Positions 17,770-26,226 of a stretch of DNA of 64,000 nucleotides are shown piece after piece. The notes under the pieces were generated by a model. It saw only the letters and a program-made list of their open reading frames with translations, was not told the origin of the DNA and did not search any database. Source of the DNA: Novosphingobium album (ex Hu et al. 2023) (GTDB lineage Bacteria > Pseudomonadota > Alphaproteobacteria > Sphingomonadales > Sphingomonadaceae); the NCBI RefSeq assembly GCF_022832385.1, contig NZ_JALHLE010000005.1:248001-312000 (forward strand). The letters are read 5' to 3'. Both the position numbers and the translations under genes were made by a program. Every line of letters begins with the position of its first letter. Position 1 is the first letter of the stretch.

Positions 17770-18934
17770 GCGCCTCGACGCCCCCTGGATGCACCGTGAA
17801 GGCCTCGCCGGACTCAATGCCGCGCTGGGCGAAGGCAATGCGCGCTTCGTCGGCGGCGCAGTGCGCGACACCTTGCTGGACCAGCCGGTCAAGGACATCG
17901 ACATGGCAACCCTGCTGCGCCCTGAAGAGGTGATCGAACGCCTCAAGGCAGCCGGCATCCGCAACGTGCCCACCGGCATCGAGCACGGCACGGTCACCGC
18001 CGTCCTGCCGGAAGGTCCGGTCGAGATTACAACCCTGCGCCACGACGTCAGCACCGACGGCCGCCGGGCCACCGTCGCGTTCGCCAGCGACTGGAAGGAG
18101 GACGCGGCGCGGCGCGATTTCACCATCAACGCGCTCTATGCCGATCCCGCTACCGGCGAAATCTTTGATTACTTCGATGGCCTCGGCGATCTCGCAAAGC
18201 ACCATGTCCGCTTCATCGGCGACGCCCATGAGCGCATTCGTGAGGATCACTTGCGCATCCTGCGCTATTTCCGATTTCAGGCGAGGTTTGGATCGCAACC
18301 AGCAGATGTTGAAGCGGAAAGTGCCTGCTCGCAACTCGCCGCCTCACTCAAGGGGCTGTCCCGCGAGCGCGTGGGCATGGAAACCATGAACCTGCTCGGT
18401 CTGCCCGATCCGGCACCGACGGTGCAGCGCATGGCCGAACTGGGCGTGCTGGCGGTCATCCTTCCCGAAGCCGATCCGCAAGCGCTCGCTGCGCTGATCG
18501 TTCACGAGCGGGCTCAAGGCGCCGCGCCTGAGGCGCTGCGCCGCCTTGCCGCGTTGCTGCCCGCGCAAGTCCCGCTTGCCGAACAGGTCGCCTCGCGCTT
18601 CCGCCTGTCCGGTGCACAGAAGAAACGTCTCGCCACGGCAGCAGCCCGCGAAGCACAGCCCGGAGATGCCCGCGCCCTCGCCTACCGCCTTGGCCGTGAC
18701 AGCGCGCTCGACCGCCTACTGATCGCCGGAGCCGATACTGCTCCGCTGGACGGCTGGGACCTCCCGGTATTCCCGCTCAAGGGCGGGCAGATCGTGGCCC
18801 GCGGCGTCGGCGCCGGGCCGGACGTGGCCCGCCTGCTGCGGCAGGTCGAGGATCGCTGGATCGTCGAAGGTTTTCCCGATGAAAGCCGTGTCGAAGCGCT
18901 GCTCGACGCGGAGCTGGCAGGCCGCGCCGCGTGA
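17762..18934 (+). CDS. cca: CCA tRNA nucleotidyltransferase
   Basis: A 390-residue class II nucleotidyltransferase. RFVGGAVRDTLLDQPVKDIDMA, with its GGAVRD loop and D-x-D metal pair, lies near residue 35. Next comes RRDFTINALYADPATGEIFDYFDG near residue 115, then RFIGDAHERIREDHLRILRYFRF, motif D/E for base selection. It adds or repairs the 3'-CCA of tRNAs. No HD phosphohydrolase domain is present, as in other alphaproteobacterial forms. I chose the ATG at 17762, inside the last codons of the Nudix gene. The stop overlaps the next gene's GTG start by 4 bp. Confidence 0.92.
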   Translation: MTERLDAPWMHREGLAGLNAALGEGNARFVGGAVRDTLLDQPVKDIDMATLLRPEEVIERLKAAGIRNVPTGIEHGTVTAVLPEGPVEITTLRHDVSTDGRRATVAFASDWKEDAARRDFTINALYADPATGEIFDYFDGLGDLAKHHVRFIGDAHERIREDHLRILRYFRFQARFGSQPADVEAESACSQLAASLKGLSRERVGMETMNLLGLPDPAPTVQRMAELGVLAVILPEADPQALAALIVHERAQGAAPEALRRLAALLPAQVPLAEQVASRFRLSGAQKKRLATAAAREAQPGDARALAYRLGRDSALDRLLIAGADTAPLDGWDLPVFPLKGGQIVARGVGAGPDVARLLRQVEDRWIVEGFPDESRVEALLDAELAGRAA

Positions 18935-19626
18935 ACCTGGGCGAACTCGGCAGCTTCCTTTACGACCAGCCGCTGCTTGCCCTGACCATTGCCGCAATCC
19001 TGCTGGCCGTGCTGGCGGGGATGGTCTCGGCGAACCGCCCGCAACTCGGACATGGCCTCCGCAACACCGCCTATCTCGGTCTTGGCGGCGCGGCCCTGCT
19101 GACAGTGACGCAAGTGGCCTTGCACAATACCCACTCTGAGGCCGCCTTATGGCTGGATGGCACACGCCCCGCATCCGTCGAAGGCAATGAGACCGTGATA
19201 TCCCAGCGCGCCGATGGGCATTTCTGGGTCGAGGCGCAGCTCAATGGCACGCCAGTGGAATTCCTTGTCGATACCGGTGCGACATACACCGGGGTATCCG
19301 CCGCCACGGCCGAACGCGCGGGACTGATGCCCGAGGAGGGCACTGAAGGCATGGTTCTCGATACCGCCAATGGGCCGATCGTGGCCCGCAAGGCCACCGC
19401 CGGTTCACTGCGCTTTGGCGGGATCGATGCCAAGGGGCTCACAGTCGCAATCGCGCCTGACACCGAGAGCGATATCAACGTGATCGGGATGAATTTGCTT
19501 TCTCAGCTCGCCAGCTGGCGGGTAGAGGACAACAGGCTGATCCTTCTCCCGCATGGCGATTGCGAGTCAGCCACCCGCAATCTTGGAACGGCTAAAGTGC
19601 GTCCATGGGACTGCGCGAAACCCTAG
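18931..19626 (+). CDS. Membrane-anchored retropepsin-like aspartic protease (clan AA), copy 1
   Basis: A 231-residue protein with a GTG start overlapping the cca stop (GTGA). The N-terminus has two hydrophobic stretches at about residues 10-30 and 40-60, after which a periplasmic domain follows. That domain carries FLVDTGATYTGVS near residue 110, the D-T-G-A active-site loop of retropepsins, and an INVIGMNLLSQLASWRVEDNRL C-terminal flap characteristic of the TIGR02281-type family. Such proteins act as homodimers, each giving one aspartate. The natural substrate is unknown. A paralogue follows immediately, overlapping by 22 bp. Confidence 0.85.
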   Translation: MNLGELGSFLYDQPLLALTIAAILLAVLAGMVSANRPQLGHGLRNTAYLGLGGAALLTVTQVALHNTHSEAALWLDGTRPASVEGNETVISQRADGHFWVEAQLNGTPVEFLVDTGATYTGVSAATAERAGLMPEEGTEGMVLDTANGPIVARKATAGSLRFGGIDAKGLTVAIAPDTESDINVIGMNLLSQLASWRVEDNRLILLPHGDCESATRNLGTAKVRPWDCAKP

Positions 19627-20252
19627 AATACCTGTCATCCCAGCCTCTGCTGGCGCTGGCACTGGGCGGCATATTCGTCAGCGTGTTCGGCGGCATGATG
19701 CGGCGCGGCGCGCCCATTCTGGGCGGCTTCCTGCGCGGCGTGGGCAATCTCGGACTGCTGGCCGTGTTCCTGCTCACCATTGCACAGGTCACGCGGTTCA
19801 CGACCGGCACCGATATCGCCCTGCCCCAGCTCGGAATGCCGAGCCAGAGCGTGGAAGGGCAGGAAACGCGCGTACCGATGCAGCCGGATGGCCATTTCTG
19901 GATACGCGCCAGCGTGAACGGCGTGAAGCGGGATTTCCTCGTCGATACAGGCGCGACGCTCACCGCCATTTCTCCCGGCACCGCGAACCGCGCCGAAATA
20001 CAACGCGGCCCACTCGACCGTTCGGTTCTGATGCACACTGCCAACGGAACCATTCAGGCGCAGGTCGCAACGATCGATAAACTGCGCATGGGCAACATCG
20101 TCGCTCGCCAGCTGGACGCGGTGGTTGCGCCGGGCCTCGGCGATGCCAATGTCATCGGGATGAACCTGCTCTCGCGCCTCGCCAGCTGGCGGGTTGAGAA
20201 CAACACGCTCATTTTGGTGCCCCACCATCCGCAAGCAGCGGAAGAGACCTGA
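19605..20252 (+). CDS. Membrane-anchored retropepsin-like aspartic protease (clan AA), copy 2
   Basis: A 215-residue paralogue of the preceding protein, with the same architecture. Two N-terminal hydrophobic segments are followed by FLVDTGATLTAIS near residue 110 and VIGMNLLSRLASWRVENNTL near the end. The catalytic D-T-G-A loop is intact. Identity is clear along the whole length but far from complete, so the duplication is not recent. The two could form heterodimers, since each contributes a single aspartate; that is speculation. It converges with parC, and a CCCCC-ATCAA-GGGGG hairpin lies between at about 20265-20281. Confidence 0.85.
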   Translation: MGLRETLEYLSSQPLLALALGGIFVSVFGGMMRRGAPILGGFLRGVGNLGLLAVFLLTIAQVTRFTTGTDIALPQLGMPSQSVEGQETRVPMQPDGHFWIRASVNGVKRDFLVDTGATLTAISPGTANRAEIQRGPLDRSVLMHTANGTIQAQVATIDKLRMGNIVARQLDAVVAPGLGDANVIGMNLLSRLASWRVENNTLILVPHHPQAAEET

Positions 20253-20288
20253 CACAAAATTCTTTCCCCCATCAAGGGGGAGGTAAGA

Positions 20289-22577
20289 TTAGAACTTGTT
20301 GTCGCGCGGGAAGCCATTCGGCGGCATGCGGCCAGCCGCACCGCGCGCGACTTTCCACATCACCATGTCCTTTTCGGTCCGGGTGCGGCCACTGTCGCCG
20401 CCCATGGTCCAGGACAGTCCGTCTTCCAGCTTGAGCGTGGTCACGTCGGACATTCCGCCGTCGCGGTAGCGCTGCAGGGTGACGCCCTGTCCCTTGGCCA
20501 TGACCGGCAGTTCCTCGAGACTGAAAATCACCAGCTTGCGGTTGTCACCCACCACTGCGACGTGATCGTGCTCGGGCGGAATCTCGCGCACGATCATCAG
20601 CTGGACGCCCGGCTTGGTGGACATCACCGCCTTGCCCTTGCGGGTCTCGGCCAGAATTTCGTCGGTCTCGACCGCAAAACCGCGCCCGGCGTTGGAAGCC
20701 AGCAGCAGCTGCGTCTTGGGCCTGTGCGGCATGGCGGCGGTGATCTGCGCATCGGAATCGATATCGACCATGGTGCGGATCGGCTCGCCGAAACCGCGTG
20801 CACCGGGCAGCTTGTCCGCCCCCAGCGTGTAGAACCGGCCATTGTCGACCGCGATCAGGATCTTGTCAGTGGTCTGCGCGTGGAAGGCGAAAGCCGGGCC
20901 GTCGCCTTCCTTGAACTTGAAATCACCGTCCAGGGCCACATGCCCCTTGGCCGCGCGAATCCAGCCCTTGGCCGAAAGGATCACCGTCACCGGTTCCTTC
21001 TCGATCATCGCGTCCATCGAGAATTCGATCGTGGGTTTGGCCTGTGCAATGGTGGTCCGGCGACGCCCGAGTTCGGTATCCTCGGCGTAGTCCTTGCGCA
21101 GCGTGGTCAGGTCCCGCTTGATGCGCGTACGCTGCCGGGCCGGGCTTTCGAGCAGCTTCTGCAGGTCATCCTGCTCCTTCAGCAGGTCCGCGTGCTCCTG
21201 CCGGAGTTCCATTTCCTCCAGCTTGCGCAAGGAGCGCAGCCGCATGTTGAGGATCGCCTCGGCCTGCCGGTCCGTGAGGTTGAACTCCGCCATCATCACC
21301 GCCTTGGGCTCATCCTCGGTGCGGATGATCTCGATGATCCGGTCGAGGTTGAGGTAGGCAATGATGTAGCCTTCGAGCAGTTCCAGCCGCGAGGCGATCT
21401 TGTCGAGCCGGTGCCGGGTGCGGCGCAGCAGGATGTCGATCTGGCTGTAGGTCCATTCCTGCAGCAGCAGTTTCAACCCCAGCACGCCTGGCGTGCGGTG
21501 CGCGTCCAGCACATTGAGGTTGAGGCTGAACCGGCTTTCGAGATCGGTGAGCCGGTAGAGACTTTCCTTCAGGAGTTCCGGGTCGACATTGCGGCTCTTG
21601 GGCACGAAGACGATGCGAATCTGCTCGTCGCTTTCGTCGCGCACATCTTCGAGGATCGGCAGTTTCTTGTCGGCGATGAGCTGGGCGATCTGCTCGATCA
21701 GCTTGCCCTTGGCCAGCATGTAGGGGATTTCGGACACGACGAGCTGCCACTGGCCGCCGCCGAGCTTCTCGATGCCGGTCTCTTCCCAGTTGCCCGCCGT
21801 ATCCTTTCCCGTAGAGAAACGCCCGCGCATGCGGAACGCACCCTTGCCGGTCTCATAGGCGTGGCTGATCGCCTCCGGGCTATCGACCACGAGGCCGCCA
21901 GTGGCAAAGTCCGGTCCCTTGAACACTTCCATCAGCTGGGCGTGCTCGGCGTGGGGATTGTCGATCAACATCAGCGTCGCATCGATGATCTCGGCGACAT
22001 TGTGGCTGGGGATCGAAGTCGCCATGCCCACGGCGATGCCCGTCGCGCCATTGGCCAGCAGGTTCGGAAAGAGGCCGGGGAAGATGTCCGGCTCGCTTTC
22101 CTCGCCATTGTAGGTCGGAATGAAATCGACCGTGCCTTCGTCCAGCCCGGCCATGAGCTGGATCGCGGTCTTGGTCAGCCGCGCTTCGGTGTAGCGGTAG
22201 GCGGCGGCGTTATCGCCGTCGATATTGCCGAAGTTGCCCTGCCCCTGCACCAGCGGATAGCGCAGCGAGAAATCCTGCGCGAGGCGGACCATCGCGTCAT
22301 AGACAGAGGCATCGCCATGCGGGTGATACTTACCGATGACGTCGCCGACAACGCGCGCGGACTTCTTGTAGGCACTCGCCGGATCGAGCTTGAGCTGTCG
22401 CATCGCCCATAGCAAGCGGCGGTGCACCGGCTTCAGACCATCCCTGAGGTCCGGCAGCGAACGCGCTGTAATCGTGGACAGAGCATAGACGAGATAGCGC
22501 TCCGACAGGGCAGCGTCGAAAGGCGCATCTACGATTGCGTCGAAAGGATCGGATTCGTCGTCGGTCGTACTCACCAT
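20289..22577 (-). CDS. parC: DNA topoisomerase IV subunit A
   Basis: A 762-residue type IIA topoisomerase subunit. The winged-helix segment has [30 protein letters not shown] at about 72-101, and the catalytic tyrosine is Y129 in [12 protein letters not shown]. The GyrA-box that defines gyrase is not seen in the C-terminal part, and the length is that of ParC rather than GyrA. With ParE it decatenates chromosomes after replication. At the quinolone-contact positions it has Ala90 and Asp94 where E. coli has Ser80 and Glu84, which is natural variation. It is transcribed leftward, downstream of the ferredoxin gene, with a strong inverted repeat in the 79-bp gap. Confidence 0.95.
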   Translation of the reverse strand: MVSTTDDESDPFDAIVDAPFDAALSERYLVYALSTITARSLPDLRDGLKPVHRRLLWAMRQLKLDPASAYKKSARVVGDVIGKYHPHGDASVYDAMVRLAQDFSLRYPLVQGQGNFGNIDGDNAAAYRYTEARLTKTAIQLMAGLDEGTVDFIPTYNGEESEPDIFPGLFPNLLANGATGIAVGMATSIPSHNVAEIIDATLMLIDNPHAEHAQLMEVFKGPDFATGGLVVDSPEAISHAYETGKGAFRMRGRFSTGKDTAGNWEETGIEKLGGGQWQLVVSEIPYMLAKGKLIEQIAQLIADKKLPILEDVRDESDEQIRIVFVPKSRNVDPELLKESLYRLTDLESRFSLNLNVLDAHRTPGVLGLKLLLQEWTYSQIDILLRRTRHRLDKIASRLELLEGYIIAYLNLDRIIEIIRTEDEPKAVMMAEFNLTDRQAEAILNMRLRSLRKLEEMELRQEHADLLKEQDDLQKLLESPARQRTRIKRDLTTLRKDYAEDTELGRRRTTIAQAKPTIEFSMDAMIEKEPVTVILSAKGWIRAAKGHVALDGDFKFKEGDGPAFAFHAQTTDKILIAVDNGRFYTLGADKLPGARGFGEPIRTMVDIDSDAQITAAMPHRPKTQLLLASNAGRGFAVETDEILAETRKGKAVMSTKPGVQLMIVREIPPEHDHVAVVGDNRKLVIFSLEELPVMAKGQGVTLQRYRDGGMSDVTTLKLEDGLSWTMGGDSGRTRTEKDMVMWKVARGAAGRMPPNGFPRDNKF

Positions 22578-22607
22578 GGCCGAAGAGCCCTAGCAATGGG
22601 AACGTCG

Positions 22608-22640
22608 CGGCGGAAACCCCGGCATTCAGGTTTTCCGCCG
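22608..22640 (-). repeat. Long inverted repeat (hairpin) between ferredoxin and parC
   Basis: CGGCGGAAACC at 22608-22618 and GGTTTTCCGCCG at 22629-22640 form an 11-bp stem with one bulged base and a 10-base loop. On the minus strand it lies after the ferredoxin stop and 31 bp before the parC ATG. There is no U-run, so it is not a classical terminator. It could stabilise or process an mRNA, attenuate transcription into parC, or bind a protein. Confidence 0.5.
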
Positions 22641-22656
22641 TTGTCTTGCAGGTCTA

Positions 22657-22989
22657 TCAGCCGATCTGCATATCGTGCGACATGCCCGGGATACGGACCT
22701 CGATCCCGTCGAGCGCATCGGTCAGCTCGATCTGGCACGAAAGGCGGCTAGTGCGCGCAACGCCTGCGGCAAGGTCCAACATGTCCTCTTCCTCCATCGA
22801 GGCTGGCGGCAGCTTATCGAACCAGTCGGGCGCGATGATTACATGGCAGGTAGAACAGGCCATCTGCCCCTCGCAAGTGCCCTCCAGCGGCATCCCTGCA
22901 TTCTGGCCCACTTCCAGCAGACGTGCGCCCGGCTCGGCCTGCGCCGGCACCTTGCTTCCGTCAGCCGTTACAAAAAGCACATTCAGCAA
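22657..22989 (-). CDS. [2Fe-2S] ferredoxin (adrenodoxin/ISC type)
   Basis: A 110-residue ferredoxin when started at the TTG at 22989. The cluster ligands are Cys39, Cys45 and Cys48 in GTCEGQMACSTCHV and Cys85 in SRLSCQIELT: the C-x5-C-x2-C spacing of vertebrate-type and ISC ferredoxins. I prefer the TTG because GGGAG precedes it by about seven bases and the first strand (LNVLFVTADG) begins there; an ATG further upstream adds arginine-rich residues. The TTG is one base after the stop of the upstream cysteine desulfurase, so the two are probably translationally coupled. It likely supplies electrons for Fe-S cluster assembly or to a redox partner outside the window. Confidence 0.9.
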   Translation of the reverse strand: MLNVLFVTADGSKVPAQAEPGARLLEVGQNAGMPLEGTCEGQMACSTCHVIIAPDWFDKLPPASMEEEDMLDLAAGVARTSRLSCQIELTDALDGIEVRIPGMSHDMQIG

Positions 22990-22990
22990 T

Positions 22991-24070
22991 TCAGACTCCC
23001 TGCGCCGCCGCAGCGGCATCTATTTTAGCGCAGGCATCCTCCAGTTCCCCGGCGGCAGTATATCGCCCGAATCCCAGACGGATAGAGGCTTTGGCATCCT
23101 TGTCGGACAATCCCAGCGCCCGCAGCACATGACTGGGCCGGCCCGACCCGCTGGCACAAGCCGATCCGGCGGAAAAAGCAATGCCGCGCAAGTCCGACAT
23201 CAGGCGGGCAACATCGAGCCCGGGCAGGCGCAAGTTGAGATTGCCGTGCCAGCGCTGCGAGGCCGATCCGTTGAGCGTCCAGCGTGAAAGGATCGTCCGG
23301 GCACGCGTCCACAAGTCCTCGACGAGTGCGGCATCGTCCTCCATGCGCGTCTTGGCCAGTGCGGCCGCCGCACCAAAGCCTGCGCATAGTGCCGGGCTCA
23401 AGGTGCCGGAACGCAAGCCCTGCTCCTGCCCGCCGCCATAGATCAGCGGTTTGATCTCCAGCCCGTCACGCACCCACAGCGCGCCGATCCCCTTGGGGCC
23501 GTAAAGCTTGTGCCCCGATACCGCGATCATATCGGCATTACTCGGAGGCGCCAGCTTGCCAGCGCCCTGAACTGCGTCGCACAGGAACAGCGCTCCTGCC
23601 GCGTGCGCGCGTTCAGCCCAAGCCTCGACCGGCTGGATCGTCCCGATCTCGTTGTTCACCTGCATGACGGCGACAAGGCCAATGCCCGCCTCAATGGGAG
23701 TGTCCGGATCGGTCAGCCCTTCGGCATCGACGGGAATTACTTGCGCTCCCGGATCAAGCACCCGCGTCGTATCGAGCACTGCCGCATGTTCGATGGCCGA
23801 AACTGCAAAGCGCCGCGCGCCGCTGCCCGCCATGGCGAGATTGATCGCCTCGGTCGCGCCGGAGGTAAAGATCACCCGGCCGCCCGGCGGCAACAACGAG
23901 GCCACTTGCACGCGTGCCACCTCCACGGCAGCGGCGGCTGCACGGCCAGGCCGGTGCGGACTGTGCGGATTGGCGAACCCCATGGTCTCGGGTCCGGCAA
24001 GCCAGGTCAGCATCTCCTCGCGCGCTTCCGGTGCGAGCGGCGTGGTCGCCTGATAGTCGAGGTAGATCAT
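22991..24070 (-). CDS. Cysteine desulfurase (NifS/IscS family), downstream copy
   Basis: A 359-residue class V aminotransferase-fold enzyme. It starts with YLDYQATTPLAPEARE. The PLP lysine is in SGHKLYGPKGIGALWV near residue 190, and the active-site cysteine in FSAGSACASGSGRPSHV near residue 310. VNNEIGTIQPV is the usual PLP-ring contact segment. It takes sulfur from cysteine as a persulfide for Fe-S clusters or thiolated RNA. The ATG at 24070 overlaps the stop of a second cysteine desulfurase by 4 bp, and a ferredoxin starts one base after its stop, giving a compact three-gene Fe-S unit. No scaffold (iscU, sufB) is present. Confidence 0.88.
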   Translation of the reverse strand: MIYLDYQATTPLAPEAREEMLTWLAGPETMGFANPHSPHRPGRAAAAAVEVARVQVASLLPPGGRVIFTSGATEAINLAMAGSGARRFAVSAIEHAAVLDTTRVLDPGAQVIPVDAEGLTDPDTPIEAGIGLVAVMQVNNEIGTIQPVEAWAERAHAAGALFLCDAVQGAGKLAPPSNADMIAVSGHKLYGPKGIGALWVRDGLEIKPLIYGGGQEQGLRSGTLSPALCAGFGAAAALAKTRMEDDAALVEDLWTRARTILSRWTLNGSASQRWHGNLNLRLPGLDVARLMSDLRGIAFSAGSACASGSGRPSHVLRALGLSDKDAKASIRLGFGRYTAAGELEDACAKIDAAAAAQGV

Positions 24071-25110
24071 GCCTGCACCCTGATCCCGGCCACCTGCTTC
24101 CAGGCATCGATGAACCGGGCCACGTCCGTTTCGGTCGTTTCCCTGCCGATCGACACGCGGATCACTTCGGCAGGGTGCGGATAGTTCATCGCCTCCAGGA
24201 CATGGCTGGTCTTGAGCGAGCCTGAGGAACAGGCGCTGCCTGCCGAGACGGCAATGCCCATGGCATCGAACCGGATCAGTTGAACATTGGCCGGTTTGCC
24301 CGGCATCCGGTACGCACCGATCGTGGGTGAGCGTTCTGCCTCGGCCGCAACAACCTCGCCCCCGGCCTCTGTCATGATCTGCTCCAGAATGCCACGCAGA
24401 CGTGTTGCTTCGTTCATCCAGTCTGACCCCGCTTCCAGCGCCTCGGCCATGGCCAGAACGCCGGGCAAGTTCTCTGTGCCCGGCCGGTAGCCGCGTTCCT
24501 GCCCGCCGGTGGGATGGAGCAAGTTCCAGTCCCGCACCAGCAAGGCGCCGACGCCGATCGGACCTCCGAACTTGTGCGCCGAAAGCGCGATCAGGTCCGC
24601 ATCCGGCAGGGGGATCTTGCCCGCCCCTTGTGCGCAATCGGCCAGCAGCACGCCGCCCGCGGCCCTCACTGCCGCGACGATAGCCGCCAGGTTCTGAACA
24701 ACACCGGTCTCGCTGTTAACCTGCTGCACAGCGACGAGCCCGTTGATGCCCGCGCTTCCCGGGCTCACCCGCCCGCATGGGTCCACGTCCACACGGACCG
24801 CATCCCCGGCCAGGCGCAGCACGGAATCGTGTTCAACAGGGGAGACTCCCGAAAGCGGTACCTTCGAACGACCGATGGCAAGCGCCAGCGCCTCGCTCGC
24901 GCCCGAGGTGAACACCACCTCGCCATCCCACCCCAACGCTCCTTTCACTCGCGCGCGGGCATCCTCCAGCGCTGCACGGGCAGCGCGTCCCTCCGCGTGC
25001 GGGCTCGAAGGATTGGCCCAGACGGCCGCGCCGTGCAGCCACGCTTCGCGCGCTTCAGGGAGCAACGGGGTGGTCGCGGCGTGGTCGAGATAAATCCGTT
25101 TGTCTGGCAT
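24067..25110 (-). CDS. Cysteine desulfurase family protein, upstream copy
   Basis: A 347-residue paralogue of the next gene, started at the ATG at 25110 (MPDKRIYLDHAATTP). It retains the PLP lysine in LSAHKFGGPIGVGALLV and the persulfide cysteine in VSAGSACSSGSLKTSHV. The usual V-N-N-E-I-G segment reads V-N-S-E-T-G, a change beside the cofactor ring that could alter activity. It is the first gene of the leftward desulfurase-desulfurase-ferredoxin unit. The 131-bp gap to the divergent hydrolase must hold its promoter; I see no clear Rrf2-type operator. Confidence 0.86.
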   Translation of the reverse strand: MPDKRIYLDHAATTPLLPEAREAWLHGAAVWANPSSPHAEGRAARAALEDARARVKGALGWDGEVVFTSGASEALALAIGRSKVPLSGVSPVEHDSVLRLAGDAVRVDVDPCGRVSPGSAGINGLVAVQQVNSETGVVQNLAAIVAAVRAAGGVLLADCAQGAGKIPLPDADLIALSAHKFGGPIGVGALLVRDWNLLHPTGGQERGYRPGTENLPGVLAMAEALEAGSDWMNEATRLRGILEQIMTEAGGEVVAAEAERSPTIGAYRMPGKPANVQLIRFDAMGIAVSAGSACSSGSLKTSHVLEAMNYPHPAEVIRVSIGRETTETDVARFIDAWKQVAGIRVQA

Positions 25111-25241
25111 GGCTTGTAAAGTTGTTTTCAACGCAAAGATTTCTATATAGCGAACCTTCCCTTTTCCACTCCCGTACAGCGCAGGCGAGCCCATTCGCTG
25201 CCGCCGTGCGGGAGTTTCAACAGGTCAGGCCAGAAAAAATT

Positions 25242-25898
25242 ATGCCCGCAGTCATTTTCCCCGGTCCCGAAGGTCGCCTCGAAGGCCGGTTCCAGCCCGC
25301 CCCGCGCCCGCGCGCACCGGTTGCGATGATTCTCCACCCGCACCCGCAGGCGGGCGGCACGATGAACGACCGCATCACTCAGCACCTCTACAAGACCTTC
25401 GTCAACCGCGGGTTCGCAACGCTGCGCTTCAACTTCCGTGGGGTCGGCCGCAGCCAGGGCAGCTTCGACAACGGCATCGGCGAGCTGTCGGACGCAGCCG
25501 CCGCGCTCGACTGGGTGCAGTCCATCCACCCGGAAGCCCAGACCACCTGGATCGCCGGCTATTCCTTCGGCGCGCTGATCGGCATGCAGCTTCTGATGCG
25601 CCGTCCGGAAATCCGCGGCTTCATCTCGATCGCGCCGCCGGCCAACATGTACGACTTCAGCTTCCTGGCCCCCTGCCCGGCCTCGGGCATCATCGTGCAG
25701 GGCACCGCCGATACCGTGGTGACGCCGAATGCCGTTCAGAAGCTGGTCGACAAGCTGCGCACGCAGAAGCACATCACGATCCACCACGACGAGATCCCCC
25801 GCGCCAACCACTTCTTCGAGCACGAAACCGAAGACCTGATGCGCTCGGTCGACAACTATCTCGACATGCGCCTCTCGCCGGATTGTCCGATCAAGTAA
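25242..25898 (+). CDS. Alpha/beta hydrolase (small dienelactone-hydrolase-like)
   Basis: A 218-residue hydrolase when started at the ATG at 25242. The nucleophile elbow is GYSFGAL near residue 105. HPHPQAGGTMNDRIT near residue 32 is the oxyanion-hole region, and the acid and histidine are probably in GTADTVV and RANHFFEHE. This is the compact cytosolic family that begins with a PEGRLEGRF-type strand and is found in most alphaproteobacteria; the substrate is unknown. A strong intrinsic terminator follows at 25925. The upstream gap is shared with the divergent cysteine desulfurase genes. Confidence 0.82.
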   Translation: MPAVIFPGPEGRLEGRFQPAPRPRAPVAMILHPHPQAGGTMNDRITQHLYKTFVNRGFATLRFNFRGVGRSQGSFDNGIGELSDAAAALDWVQSIHPEAQTTWIAGYSFGALIGMQLLMRRPEIRGFISIAPPANMYDFSFLAPCPASGIIVQGTADTVVTPNAVQKLVDKLRTQKHITIHHDEIPRANHFFEHETEDLMRSVDNYLDMRLSPDCPIK

Positions 25899-25924
25899 GC
25901 CGCAGCGCTTTTGCAAAGAACAGG

Positions 25925-25960
25925 CAGGCGCCGGGGATCACTCCGGCGCCTGTTCCTTTT
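25925..25960 (+). terminator. Intrinsic terminator after the alpha/beta hydrolase
   Basis: CAGGCGCCGG at 25925-25934 pairs perfectly with CCGGCGCCTG at 25943-25952, with an 8-base loop, followed by TTCCTTTT. It ends the rightward hydrolase transcript. The far arm overlaps the 3' end of the small leftward membrane-protein gene. Confidence 0.88.
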
Positions 25961-26150
25961 GAGCCTCGCTGGAAAGCGACTTGCCCTCCGGCGTGGGCAG
26001 CGTCCAGATCGCGATGTTGATCGCCATGATCACTGCGAGCGCCAGCATCAGCATGGCCTGCTTGCGGTACCCCTGCCTCCGGAACAGCACCAGGCTTCCC
26101 AGAACAAGGGCGATAGCGGTCAGCACGAGCAGCGAAAGCGCAATATTCAT
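25938..26150 (-). CDS. Small two-helix membrane protein
   Basis: A 70-residue protein starting at the ATG at 26150 (MNIALSLLVLTAIALVLGSL). One helix covers residues 3-22 and a second covers about residues 32-52 (AMLMLALAVIMAINIAIW), separated by a basic loop (RRQGYRKQ). The tail is acidic and polar. No family is recognised. No strong ribosome-binding site precedes the ATG. The gene lies between convergent and divergent neighbours, and its end overlaps the terminator of the upstream hydrolase, so I call it with moderate confidence. Confidence 0.5.
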   Translation of the reverse strand: MNIALSLLVLTAIALVLGSLVLFRRQGYRKQAMLMLALAVIMAINIAIWTLPTPEGKSLSSEAQKEQAPE

Positions 26151-26226
26151 AGGCCACTGGTAGCCCAGACAAACGCCCCGCGCGAGCCGGTTTGACACCG
26201 CTTTTTCCTGCGGCCATCACCCGTAA

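Noticed and set aside
20265..20281. CCCCC-ATCAA-GGGGG hairpin between the retropepsin and parC genes as a terminator
   Set aside because: A short stem with only a weak, interrupted T-tract on the parC side. It is noted in the gene entry but not called as a separate feature.
22290..22320. ParC Ala90/Asp94 at positions linked to fluoroquinolone resistance in E. coli
   Set aside because: Residues here vary naturally between alphaproteobacteria, and GyrA is usually the primary target. It cannot be read as acquired resistance.
20562..22412. A 616-codon open frame antisense to parC
   Set aside because: No domain, no ribosome-binding site, and it lies entirely within a conserved topoisomerase gene.
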